A stretch of DNA of 32,732 nucleotides from Tieghemiomyces parasiticus (Eukaryota > Kickxellomycota > Dimargaritomycetes > Dimargaritales > Dimargaritaceae): contig JANBPT010000517.1 in NCBI GenBank assembly GCA_027575765.1, positions 1-32,732 of the forward strand. The letters are read 5' to 3'. The stretch's first letter is position 1. Every line of letters begins with the position of its first letter. The notes below the pieces were generated by a model. It saw only the letters and a list, made by a program, of their open reading frames with translations, was not told the origin of the DNA and did not search any database. A program made the translations under genes and the position numbers. This document shows, piece by piece, positions 1 to 8,831 of this stretch.

Positions 1-398
1 TACTCCTTCGCATTCTCCTAACCAGTTACTGCTGCGCCCGCCCGGCCCCCCACCCCACCTTTCCCGTTCCTTTTTTTGATACTACTATTTTGCGTCTTCC
101 TGCGCTTCCCGTACAAATTTCCGTCCATCGCGTATTCCCGTGGACTCCTACTCGGTGTTGCCACCCGCGGTCCTCTCAAGCATACGCCTTAATCTTTCTC
201 TTGCCACCCGGTCTCCGTGGTGTGCACCCTATTCCTCTCTAGCAAACCACAACGTCCCTAACGCACTTCTTTACTTCTCCGCGGGCCAGTATCACCCCTC
301 CACCTTTAAATTTCCGTATCCTTGACTTCGTTGTAACCCTTCTCCTTCCTCCACCCTCTGCATCCACCCGTGCGGTCCCCCGTCCCACTGCGCCGTTC
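1..398 (+). promoter_or_regulatory. Pyrimidine-rich leader/promoter of the GATA gene
   Basis: This stretch is dominated by C and T on the + strand, with few long purine runs, as is common in fungal promoters and 5' leaders. It ends directly at the GATA start codon at 399. A T-rich run lies near 67-77 and an AT-rich TTTAAATTT-type element near 304-312, about 90 bases before the start codon; it could serve core-promoter function but is not a clear TATA box. No supportable gene was seen; the short reading frames here have no recognisable product. Confidence 0.4.
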
Positions 399-2909
399 AT
401 GCCACCTCTGATCCTCAAAATCAAGGGCAACAAGCTCTTCAGCCCGTTCGACGACGTAGGCAGCGTCGAGGAGCTCAGCAAGACCTGGCGCGTCATCACT
501 AAGGTCAAGGACTCGATTGAGGATGGATCCCGCCTCGAGAACCTGTCGTGGCGTATGTGGCATCTGCACAGCCTTGTACTTGACGGCTGCGATATCCCGC
601 CCTTCCGCAAGCTCTCTGCCAAGACCTCCGCGCAGCTGGAAGCCAACAAGAAGACCCTGAAAGCGAAGCAGCAGCGCCAATCCAACGCCAAAGTACCTGC
701 CCCGGTGTCGGCCCCGCGCCGCAAGAGGGTCCGTGTAGACGGCCCTGACGAGAATATTGCCGCCGTCGCCGAGCGTCCTCACCCGGTCTCTCAGCCCGTC
801 AGCCCCCAGCCCACGGTGGAGCCCGAGACCCCCTCGGAGGCCCCTGTCACGGCCCACACTGCCTCATCGACCATGGGTGGTTACTTCCCGGCTGAACTAC
901 CTGCCGCCTCATCCCACAACGCAATCTTTGTGTCCCAGCACGAGGACGAGACGGCTGCACCCTTTGGCCTGTCCCAGATCGCCGACCCGACTAATTTGCA
1001 GTTTGACGACATTATCAACAGTTTCGGGGCCACTGCCTTCCTCGGTAATCTAGATAACCCGCCGCACCTGGAGATTTCGGTCGATGATTTTTTACGCCTC
1101 AACGCGTGGCAAGGGCTTGGCGATATGAGCCTGATGAATGGATCAACCTCGATGGGTGCGCCTGCGTCGGCCGCCGCGGCCCAGTCGTCCCTTCACCACG
1201 AGTATGGTAACGCCCCCGGGCTGCTGACCGGGCGATCGATTGCCCCCCAGCCTGCATCACACTGGCTGGGCGGCCAGCCCTCGACCACGTCGTCGTCAAC
1301 CACCGTCACAGCGCAGAACCCGTACAACATGATGACGGCCCATTACCATTCGTCCACCGCTAGCCTACCCAACGCCGCCCTAGCCCAGTCACTGCACGAG
1401 CAGCAGCGGGCGGGGGCTGCGGCACCGACCGCTCCAATGGACACGTCGTCCCCGGCCCCGCACTTGTCTCGCCACCCATCGGATGTGTCGCTGGTAAGCG
1501 CGGCATCCCTCTCCCCTCCGTGCCACCCTCATCATCCGCACCACCACCACCACCACCTGCTCTCGTCGCCCACCCACGAAGCCCCCACCACTACGCCGCC
1601 GCGTTCCTCTCCCATCGGGGAGGCCAAGTTTCACGACTCGGATGGCGTTCCCTCGTCGCCCATGGGCGGTCCCTCGGCTGGCGGCAAGCAGTACGGTAGT
1701 ATCGGCTCCCCGCACACCACCCCCGGGAAGTCGGACTCTCCGACCAACGGCGGCGGTCCTCAGGAGTGCGCCAACTGCGGAGTGACCTCCACCCCACTCT
1801 GGCGCCGGTCGACCCACGACAAGCTGCTGTGCAACGCCTGCGGCCTGTACTATAAACTCCACAACGCAGACCGCCCCAAGACCCTTCGGCCGCATTCTTC
1901 GCGCAAAGATGCCAAACCGGATGAGCCCACCACCCAGACCGTCTGCTCTAACTGCACCACCAGCACCACGCCCCTGTGGCGTCGCGACGAGGAGGGTGCC
2001 ACGCTCTGTAACGCCTGCGGCTTGTACCTCAAGCTGCACGGGTCGAAGCGCCCCGTGTCACTCAAGACGGACGTGATCCGGAAGCGCCAGCGCTTTGACC
2101 CCAGCTCCGGTAACCCCCGGCCGCGCAAATCCGGGACCAAGGGCGAGGGTAAGGGTAAGAGCAAGGCCAAGACGGCAGATCCCCTCGCTGCCGCGCCGAA
2201 GGCTAACCACAGTTCGACGACGCCAGCCGGCCATGTCGTCATGTCGACCACGCCCTCGTCCGCCAGTGCAGTGGCCATGTTAGCCCCTGTCGGCTCCAAC
2301 GGCGGTGGCCAGCGTGGAGCCGCTTCAACCTCGACGATATTTGCCCTACCCAATGGTCCCATCGTTGCTACGACGCCTGCCAACAATGCTCTGAGTGGTG
2401 GCTATTCACACGGCGACACCAGTCCCCTCTCGGCGTCCAGCTCTCACAACCAGACCATCGGGCCGTATGATACCCAGCAGCAGCAGCAGCAGAGTCGCCT
2501 AATGCAGCAAGCCGCCGCGTCCGGCGCCCCTTTGCGTATGGCTGGCGGGGCCACCCCCACGGGCCACGCCACCGGCCGGACCCTAGGTTCCTCCGCCTAC
2601 TCCAACGGCGGCGGTCAGACCTCTACACACCCGGTCGCGCTCTCGGTCGCTACGGGTTTGAACAGTTCCAGCCCCAGTGGCATGTACCCACCGGCCAACT
2701 TGTCCCCGCACAACCCATCTCCCCTGGGTACTTCCGGCACAAACGGCCCGTCTTACGCTCACAACGCGGCTACCTCCTATTCCTTCCAGAACGCCGCCGC
2801 TGTCGCTACCAACCCATCAACCGCGGTCCGTCCCAACGGGGTGCTCACTACCCCTCCCACCCATAGTCTGATCAACTTTACCAGTTTCCACGGCTCGGGT
2901 TCGTACTAG
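399..2909 (+). CDS. GATA-type transcription factor with AreA-like N-terminus and two zinc fingers
   Basis: This is an 836-residue nuclear DNA-binding regulator, expected to recognise GATA sites and, by family, to act in nitrogen or nutrient control. Residues about 28-56 match the fungal DUF1752 region found at the N-terminus of AreA/Gat1 proteins, with the core [10 protein letters not shown]. Two type IVa fingers (CX2CX17CX2C) follow at residues 457-481 and 516-540, both with the TPLWRR core and CNACGLY. The linker between them is about 34 residues and has no cysteine, unlike the cysteine-rich linker of SreA/Urbs1 siderophore regulators. A basic tail ([15 protein letters not shown]) follows the second finger. 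The rest is low complexity: Ser/Pro/Thr-rich, with a His run near nt 1535-1560 and a Gln run near nt 2475-2492. The start is the first in-frame ATG and puts DUF1752 close to the N-terminus. No intron is needed. The nitrogen role is inferred from family; the GATA call is certain. Confidence 0.95.
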   Translation: MPPLILKIKGNKLFSPFDDVGSVEELSKTWRVITKVKDSIEDGSRLENLSWRMWHLHSLVLDGCDIPPFRKLSAKTSAQLEANKKTLKAKQQRQSNAKVPAPVSAPRRKRVRVDGPDENIAAVAERPHPVSQPVSPQPTVEPETPSEAPVTAHTASSTMGGYFPAELPAASSHNAIFVSQHEDETAAPFGLSQIADPTNLQFDDIINSFGATAFLGNLDNPPHLEISVDDFLRLNAWQGLGDMSLMNGSTSMGAPASAAAAQSSLHHEYGNAPGLLTGRSIAPQPASHWLGGQPSTTSSSTTVTAQNPYNMMTAHYHSSTASLPNAALAQSLHEQQRAGAAAPTAPMDTSSPAPHLSRHPSDVSLVSAASLSPPCHPHHPHHHHHHLLSSPTHEAPTTTPPRSSPIGEAKFHDSDGVPSSPMGGPSAGGKQYGSIGSPHTTPGKSDSPTNGGGPQECANCGVTSTPLWRRSTHDKLLCNACGLYYKLHNADRPKTLRPHSSRKDAKPDEPTTQTVCSNCTTSTTPLWRRDEEGATLCNACGLYLKLHGSKRPVSLKTDVIRKRQRFDPSSGNPRPRKSGTKGEGKGKSKAKTADPLAAAPKANHSSTTPAGHVVMSTTPSSASAVAMLAPVGSNGGGQRGAASTSTIFALPNGPIVATTPANNALSGGYSHGDTSPLSASSSHNQTIGPYDTQQQQQQSRLMQQAAASGAPLRMAGGATPTGHATGRTLGSSAYSNGGGQTSTHPVALSVATGLNSSSPSGMYPPANLSPHNPSPLGTSGTNGPSYAHNAATSYSFQNAAAVATNPSTAVRPNGVLTTPPTHSLINFTSFHGSGSY
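1767..2018 (+). other. Tandem GATA zinc-finger region
   Basis: The two DNA-binding fingers of the GATA factor. Finger 1 has cysteines at residues 457, 460, 478 and 481; finger 2 at 516, 519, 537 and 540. Each has 17 residues between cysteine pairs, the fungal and animal type IVa spacing. All eight ligands are present, so both fingers should fold. Confidence 0.95.
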
Positions 2910-2988
2910 AGGGTTGTGCGTGTGCCCCTTTGGTGCTCCTGCCTTGAATTTGATTGTTATTATTCGCAGGGTGGACTTCCACCACCAC

Positions 2989-3307
2989 ATGTCTTCCTCC
3001 CTTTACTTTCAAGTTTGGCCATTCTATAGCTCTATTGACCTTTTTACATCATCTCTAGCTTTTGGCGACATTGGCCATTGTCGCCGTTTTCACCAGCCTC
3101 CTTCCCTACATCTTTGCCCCGTTCTATATCATCCCTTTTGGGGCACTGGGTTTGGTCCAACTAGTGATGTCAGGTATGCCTTTGAGCTTGGCCATTTTTT
3201 TTTTACTTTGTATAGTAGCCACGCTAGCCTGCTTTATAAACTGTGGTACGTGTAAGCCGTTTCAATTTAATCATCTAATTACAGTTATACGTTTTTCCTA
3301 TGAGTAA
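2989..3307 (+). CDS. Possible small spliced gene for a hydrophobic membrane peptide
   Basis: I do not recognise this product. The segment 3059-3173 has strongly C/T-ending codons like the real genes nearby and encodes a very hydrophobic stretch (LLATLAIVAVFTSLLPYI and onward), but it lacks its own ATG. An ATG at 2989 followed by seven codons can be joined in frame if 3013-3058 is removed as a 46-base intron (weak donor GTTTGG, acceptor CTCTAG, branch-like TTGAC). A second possible intron is 3174-3215 (donor GTATGC, T-rich tract, acceptor TATAG), and a third 3246-3284 (donor GTACGT, acceptor TTACAG); both are multiples of three and could also be retained. The frame ends at TAA 3305-3307. The result would be a peptide of roughly 60-90 residues with one or two membrane segments. 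The first residues resemble the Kish/TMEM167 N-terminus (MS....FQ.LL) but the rest does not, so no family is assigned. It could instead be the 3' UTR of the GATA gene. Confidence 0.28.
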
Positions 3308-3885
3308 GAAGGCTTGGCCCGTGGGGTCGAAGCTTTGTTGGTATCTACCCTAGCCTTAGGAGCTTTGCACTTCACTCTCATCTACCCCACCTTACCGCCA
3401 CAGTAGGGACCATGCAAACATGAATAAACTTGCACAATTCAGTGCCGGTCCTTTTATGCGCGAGCTAAGTTAGCCGTATTAGATATAACGTTATCCTAGC
3501 TTTCCACGGTTTTCGGGCGCAGTCCGGTATTCGCCTCTCTCTCTTTTTTTTTGTTGCGGTTCGCGTGCTGGAAAGCTTTGCCACACAACGCGGTCTGACC
3601 AAGGCAAAGCTACTCCACCCGTACCCGTGCTGACGTCCCTCATCTCGATCAGTCACTAGTGTATAGCGGCCCAGCGTCTGCGGATGCCTAATTCTCGAAC
3701 GCACACACACAAGCTCTCTCCTCATTTCTAATTCTACGCAGCCTTAGTTACGTCGTCCTTGCAGCACGGCTTCCAACTCTTCCCCGTACCTGGCATTTCC
3801 GTTGTTCCCATCTAGCCTCAACCCCCCTACTTCCCCTCCCCATCGATTAAACTCGTTTCGAAGAACGAGCTGCTTCCCGATCAAT
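3308..3885 (+). promoter_or_regulatory. Intergenic region and Aquarius promoter/leader
   Basis: Apart from the AATAAA motif, no gene is seen. From about 3,700 to 3,885 the sequence becomes pyrimidine-rich, as expected for the leader of the downstream helicase gene. The helicase frame stays open back to 3802 but contains no ATG before 3886. Confidence 0.35.
3423..3428 (+). terminator. Candidate poly(A) signal AATAAA
   Basis: A perfect AATAAA lies about 115 bases after the stop of the putative small gene and about 510 bases after the GATA stop. It could end either transcript. Only the motif supports it. Confidence 0.3.
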
Positions 3886-6800
3886 ATGGTAGCCCATGAT
3901 GAACCCGTCCGGCGGGGACGTCCTGCCCGTAGGGGTACCAATTCCCGTCGTGGTGGCGGTGGCCATCCCAGCCGTCACAGTCAGAAGCCAGGCCGACCAG
4001 ACGCCCTTGACCTCCAGGAAGCGACGGCTGGCCCACCGGGCTCCGGGACCACCCTCGACACGAACGACCCGCTGGCCCTGCTAGCGGCGGGACATTGGGG
4101 GTACCTTGCCCCAAATTCCGCGACGCTCCGGTGGAAACCCAAGATTGTTGACGTGATCTACCAGGATCATCTGGGCCGCGCAACCTCCTCCTCTTCCTCC
4201 GCTGCTACCGCCGCGGTTACCTTTTTGGAGCAGAGCCAGTACCTAGAACGCTACCTGTGGCCGCACTACCCTACAGCCGGAGACGTGACCCCCGCGCATA
4301 CCCTGTCGGTGGTCCAGATCATCAATGAGAAATTCCGCCAGCGCGTAACCGACCCTTGGGCTTTCCTAAGCCCCACCAGTGAAGGCAGCTCCTCTGCCAC
4401 CGCCGCTGAGAGGTCCGGGACGACGGTGGATTCCACTCCGGGCCGCCTGTCCCACTTCTTCTCCCAGGTTGTGCAACTCCTGTCTCCTCCGCGGTGGGCC
4501 GATCAGGACACGAAACGGCGATCGGTTCTGTTGGGGTTCCTGGTTTACGCCTTTCAGAGTCTAGAGAACCCTGCCGTACGGCTGGAATGCATGCGCCTGG
4601 TATCGGTAGCAATGTGGCACCACGTTGAGCCCAAGGCCCGCGATGCCGAGTTTAGCGCCGCGCCGACCCTGAAGAAGGTGTGGCGACACCTGGCCAAGAA
4701 GTACGCCCAGGCGCCGCCCGAGCGCCAGGAGCAATTGGCACTCGACCGGTCTGCCATAGCCCACCTAATGGACGATTTTCTGGCTCGGCTCGCGCCGGCC
4801 GCATCGGTCCCTGACGGTGAAGCGGTATCCACCCCGGCTTTGATGCCCCTAAGTGACACGGATCGGGCCTATGCCGAACGGTTTCTGGAACTCCTGATTG
4901 ATCTCGAGGCCCAACTACCGACCCGACGCTACGTGCATCTCCTCCTGCAGGACCGCCAGGTCATCACCTACAGCCGCCGGTCCGCAGCGTACGCCGACAC
5001 CACGGCGGCTACGGTCGCGTTCCGTCGCCTCGTGGACATGCTCGAGTTCTACCTGGATTTCGATATTGACAACCATACCGGGGTGCCGCTAAATGAGGCC
5101 GAGCGGACCCGTCGCCACTACGAGCGCGTGGGTCACCTGCAACTACTGGCCTTCCGCGATTATCGCGAAGAACTCCGCGATCTTACCCTGGCCTGCGTCG
5201 CCAGTATCGAGACTGAGGGGAGCCTGCGGACCCACCTGGCCCGACTGTCCCGGGCCCAACTGCTAATGCTGTGCCGTGAGCTGGGCGTGCGTACCACACG
5301 GCCCGCGGCGCCTTGTACCGCCCCGACGGCCATGGATACCGATGCTGGCCCCGACACGGAAGCCGACACTGCCCACTTGCTCGACGTTCTGGCTCAGCGG
5401 TTCGCCCGCCGGCAGGGTCAGCGTGACCTGGTGGCCGCTCTCCCCCTGTATCCGGCCGAAGACCTACTGTTTGACCCATCGGCCGGCGAAACCGCCCGCC
5501 CGCACGCCCGGGTCACCCTAGCCGATCTGACCGTCCCGCCCCTCGCTTCGGCCTCCACCTCAACGTCCTCCGTCGGGGTCGTGGACCGCCCGCACTGCCT
5601 GCCGCTGCCTAAATTGAACCTCCAGTTTCTGACCCTACAGGACTACCTCCTGCGCAACTTTACGCTCTTCCGCCTGGAAGCCGCCTACGAAATTCGGTCG
5701 GATCTGGAGGACGCGGTGCGCCGGCTAGGCCCGCACCGGGTGACAGAATCCGTGGGTAATGACCACCACGCGGGGAACGCGGCCCAGTCGACCATCAGCA
5801 CGCAATTCAGCGGCTGGTCGCGCATGGCCGCCCCACTGGAGACCGTCACCGTGGTGGAGGTCGCCAAACCCCACCTGGGTAGCCGTGTACCGGCACGCGT
5901 GCGGGCGGATGTGACTTTCTACGTCGGTCGGTACACGGACTCGGTGCGCCGAGACTGGGACGATCAAGTGCGACCCCATAGCGTGTTATTTCTCCTGACC
6001 GTCGCAGCCCCGGCTCACGCGCACCGCAAGTTCGACCGGGTCACCGACGACTTCCGCGCCCATTATGGTGTCCGTTACGTCCGTGGATGCCAAGTGAGTG
6101 AGGTGCTTGGCGAGGACGGCCAACCCTTGCCCCCCGGCGCCCTGCCCACCGGTCCACGTCGTACCTATCGCGTCCTTCTTGACCCGCACCAATACGCTCA
6201 GGATCTGGCCGATTACCAGGCCCGAGACCGCGATCACCACCACCACCCGGGCCGGGCGGCTGAGGACGTGTACGAAACTTTCAACGTACTGCTGCGTCGC
6301 AAACCTGAGGAGAACAATTTCAAGGCCGTCTTGGAGACCATCCGCGACCTCACCGTGAGTTGCAGTGACCTGACCGTCCCGACCTGGTTGCGGAGCGTAT
6401 TCCTCGGCTACGGTGATCCGGCCAGCGCCCACTACCGCCGCCTGGCCACGGGACCCACGCGCCTAGATTTCCGCGATACGTTTTTGGACCTCGATCACCT
6501 ACGTGCTAGTTTCCCGGATTTCCAGGTCCAGGTGGACGAGAAGCGGGTGGTCCGGCCACCCTTCGTGGTCAGTTTCCCGGCCGTTGACGCTCCCGACCGG
6601 GACACGTTGACCGTCAGTACCTACACGGTTCCCAATGCCGGGCCGTACCCGCGTGACATCCCCCGTCACAACGCTGTCCGCTTCACCCCGCGCCAGACCG
6701 AGGCCATCCGGGCGGGGCTCAATCCGGGTCTGACCCTGATCGTCGGCCCCCCCGGGACGGGCAAAACCGATGTAGCGGTGCAGATCATTGCCAACCTGTA

Positions 6801-8688
6801 CCACAACTTCCCCGAGCAGCGGATCCTCCTGGTCACCCACAGTAACCAGGCGCTGAACCAGCTGTTTGCCAAGATCATGGCCCTGGATATTGCCGAACGC
6901 CACCTGCTCCGCCTTGGTCATGGCGAGGAGGACCTGGAGACCGAGGAAAGTTTCAGTAAACTGGGCCGGGTCAATTCGTTCCTCGAGCGCCGACTGCGGC
7001 TGCTTGCCGAAGTTGATCGGCTGGCCCGGTCCCTCGACGTGCCCGGAGATCACGGTGATACCTGTGAGACCGCCGGCTACTTTTATATTTCCGGTGTATT
7101 GCCCCGCTGGGAACCGTACCTGGCGCGGTTGCGGGCCGCCAAGTCGATCGCCGATCGGACCGACCCAGATGACCAGGCCCGCACTGCCCTCATTGAGGAG
7201 TTCCCGTTCCACAAGTACTTTGTCGACGCCCCGCAGCCGCTGTTTCCTGCCGACGCCTCGATGGGCACTTTAGTCGATACGGCCGAGGGCTGTTTCCGCC
7301 ACCTCCGCGCCGTGTTCACGGAGCTGGAGGAGATCCGCGCCTTTGAACTACTCCGTGGCAACCGTGACCGGTCCGACTACCTCCTGACCAAGGAGGCCCG
7401 GATCGTGGCCCTAACCTGTACCCACGCCGCGCTCAATCGCCGCGAATTCGTGCGGCTGGGGTTCCACTACGATACCGTGATTATGGAGGAAGCTGCCCAG
7501 GTTTTAGAGGTCGAGACGTTCATCCCGCTGGTCCTCCAGGACCCAACCACCGACACCTCGACGAGTGATCGCGAGCGCCTGCGCCGAGTAGTGCTCATCG
7601 GTGACCACCACCAGCTCCCGCCCATCGTTAGGAACCAGCGGTTCCAAAAGTACGGTAACCTCGAGCAGAGCCTGTTTGCCCGTTTCATCCGGCTGGGCGT
7701 TCCGCACGTGCAACTCGACCGCCAGGGTCGCGCCCGGCCACCCTTGGCCGCACTCTACGCCTGGCGCTATCGAGCTCTGGGTCATCTCCCCAACGTCATG
7801 CCGGAGGGCGGCAACCCGAGCTACGGGCTGGCTAACCCGGGAATGGCCTACCCACTGCAGCTCATCAATGTCGACGATTTCCGCGGTCGCGGTGAATCGA
7901 CCCCGGCGCCGTACTTTTACCAGAACCTGGGTGAGGCCGAGTACGTCGTGGCGGTCTACCAGTACATGCGTCTGCGTGGATACCCGGCCGACCGCATCAC
8001 CATCCTCACGACGTATAACGGTCAACGGGCCCTCATCAACGACGTACTCACCGCACGCTGCGCCTGGAATCAGGCCTTTTTTGGCCGCCCGGCCCGCATC
8101 ACCACCGTCGATAAGTATCAAGGCCAGCAGAACGACTACATTCTCCTGTCGCTCGTCCGTACGAACGCCGTCGGTCACCTGCGTGACGTGCGGCGTCTCA
8201 CCGTTGCGGTGTCGCGTGCACGGTTGGGCCTCTACGTGTTCGCCCGTGCTCATGTGTTCCGTGCCTGCGCCGAACTGGCCCCGACGTTTGCGGCCATGGA
8301 CCATTATACCAAAGACCATCGGTTGGCGCTGGTACCCGGAGAAACGTTCCCAACGGAGCGGCCCGTGGATCAGGAGGTGCCCACCATGGCCGATGGCAAG
8401 GACCACGAGGGGGACGGTTTAGTCAGAGTGTCGGATGTCACCGCGATGGGCGAGCTGGTATATCGTATGGCTCAGGTTCAATTACAGAGCGCAGCGCCTG
8501 CTCCGGTGGCCGACGATGGAGCAGAGGAAGAGGAGGAGATGGTGGTGGTGGGTGCAGTAATGGAGGGGGTGTCTGAAGCGTCGTCGAGTGAAACGACCGA
8601 CGAGGAAGAGGATAAGGAGGATGAAGATACGGAAGATGACGATCGCAATGATCATTCAGACGAGTCTGACGAAAACGAGTCAACATAG
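3886..8688 (+). CDS. AQR: Intron-binding spliceosomal RNA helicase Aquarius (AQR/Cwf11)
   Basis: This encodes a 1,600-residue SF1 (Upf1-like) helicase. Aquarius binds the intron upstream of the branch point in the spliceosome, as part of the intron-binding complex, in the nucleus. The N-terminal 900 residues correspond to the armadillo-like and beta-barrel parts. The helicase core is very well conserved: Walker A GPPGTGK at 954-960 (K960), THSNQALNQLF after it, the DExx-box variant EEAAQ at 1201-1205, GDHHQLPP from 1239, DKYQGQQNDY around 1410-1418, and the VSRARLG arginine-finger motif with R1444. A Glu/Asp-rich tail fills the last ~60 residues. The N-terminus has an Arg/Gly-rich patch. Human AQR is about 1,485 residues, so the length fits. 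The frame is open upstream to 3802 but the first ATG is 3886. No intron interrupts the gene. Its 3' end faces the PPR gene 143 bases away. Confidence 0.97.
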   Translation: MVAHDEPVRRGRPARRGTNSRRGGGGHPSRHSQKPGRPDALDLQEATAGPPGSGTTLDTNDPLALLAAGHWGYLAPNSATLRWKPKIVDVIYQDHLGRATSSSSSAATAAVTFLEQSQYLERYLWPHYPTAGDVTPAHTLSVVQIINEKFRQRVTDPWAFLSPTSEGSSSATAAERSGTTVDSTPGRLSHFFSQVVQLLSPPRWADQDTKRRSVLLGFLVYAFQSLENPAVRLECMRLVSVAMWHHVEPKARDAEFSAAPTLKKVWRHLAKKYAQAPPERQEQLALDRSAIAHLMDDFLARLAPAASVPDGEAVSTPALMPLSDTDRAYAERFLELLIDLEAQLPTRRYVHLLLQDRQVITYSRRSAAYADTTAATVAFRRLVDMLEFYLDFDIDNHTGVPLNEAERTRRHYERVGHLQLLAFRDYREELRDLTLACVASIETEGSLRTHLARLSRAQLLMLCRELGVRTTRPAAPCTAPTAMDTDAGPDTEADTAHLLDVLAQRFARRQGQRDLVAALPLYPAEDLLFDPSAGETARPHARVTLADLTVPPLASASTSTSSVGVVDRPHCLPLPKLNLQFLTLQDYLLRNFTLFRLEAAYEIRSDLEDAVRRLGPHRVTESVGNDHHAGNAAQSTISTQFSGWSRMAAPLETVTVVEVAKPHLGSRVPARVRADVTFYVGRYTDSVRRDWDDQVRPHSVLFLLTVAAPAHAHRKFDRVTDDFRAHYGVRYVRGCQVSEVLGEDGQPLPPGALPTGPRRTYRVLLDPHQYAQDLADYQARDRDHHHHPGRAAEDVYETFNVLLRRKPEENNFKAVLETIRDLTVSCSDLTVPTWLRSVFLGYGDPASAHYRRLATGPTRLDFRDTFLDLDHLRASFPDFQVQVDEKRVVRPPFVVSFPAVDAPDRDTLTVSTYTVPNAGPYPRDIPRHNAVRFTPRQTEAIRAGLNPGLTLIVGPPGTGKTDVAVQIIANLYHNFPEQRILLVTHSNQALNQLFAKIMALDIAERHLLRLGHGEEDLETEESFSKLGRVNSFLERRLRLLAEVDRLARSLDVPGDHGDTCETAGYFYISGVLPRWEPYLARLRAAKSIADRTDPDDQARTALIEEFPFHKYFVDAPQPLFPADASMGTLVDTAEGCFRHLRAVFTELEEIRAFELLRGNRDRSDYLLTKEARIVALTCTHAALNRREFVRLGFHYDTVIMEEAAQVLEVETFIPLVLQDPTTDTSTSDRERLRRVVLIGDHHQLPPIVRNQRFQKYGNLEQSLFARFIRLGVPHVQLDRQGRARPPLAALYAWRYRALGHLPNVMPEGGNPSYGLANPGMAYPLQLINVDDFRGRGESTPAPYFYQNLGEAEYVVAVYQYMRLRGYPADRITILTTYNGQRALINDVLTARCAWNQAFFGRPARITTVDKYQGQQNDYILLSLVRTNAVGHLRDVRRLTVAVSRARLGLYVFARAHVFRACAELAPTFAAMDHYTKDHRLALVPGETFPTERPVDQEVPTMADGKDHEGDGLVRVSDVTAMGELVYRMAQVQLQSAAPAPVADDGAEEEEEMVVVGAVMEGVSEASSSETTDEEEDKEDEDTEDDDRNDHSDESDENEST

Positions 8689-8831
8689 GCCAACGCTGAG
8701 AAGAGCGGCGGCCGTATTTCAATTTCATTTGGTCGACTTGTCAATTAACTAGTTAAAAAAACGCTTTCGATTCTTTAGTATAGGTGGCGGCTGAGCCAAT
8801 TAGCACACAGAGGAGATAGTTGATGACAATG
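8689..8831. terminator. Compact shared 3' region between convergent genes
   Basis: Only 143 bases separate the stop codons of Aquarius (+) and the PPR gene (-). The segment is AT-rich in its middle (a run with AATTAACTAGTTAAAAAAA near 8,742-8,760) and must carry 3' end signals for both transcripts, whose 3' UTRs may overlap. Confidence 0.4.

Noticed and set aside
306..2039. Antisense frames of 183 codons (306-857) and 216 codons (1389-2039) opposite the GATA gene
   Set aside because: Low-complexity Arg/Gly-rich translations that mirror the Pro/Ser/Ala-rich GATA sequence; no independent evidence.
7504..8422. Long frames of 300 codons (- strand, 7504-8406) and 273 codons (+ strand, 7601-8422) inside the Aquarius helicase core
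   Set aside because: They overlap highly conserved helicase motifs and arise because GC-rich coding DNA has few stops in other frames; no domain is recognisable.
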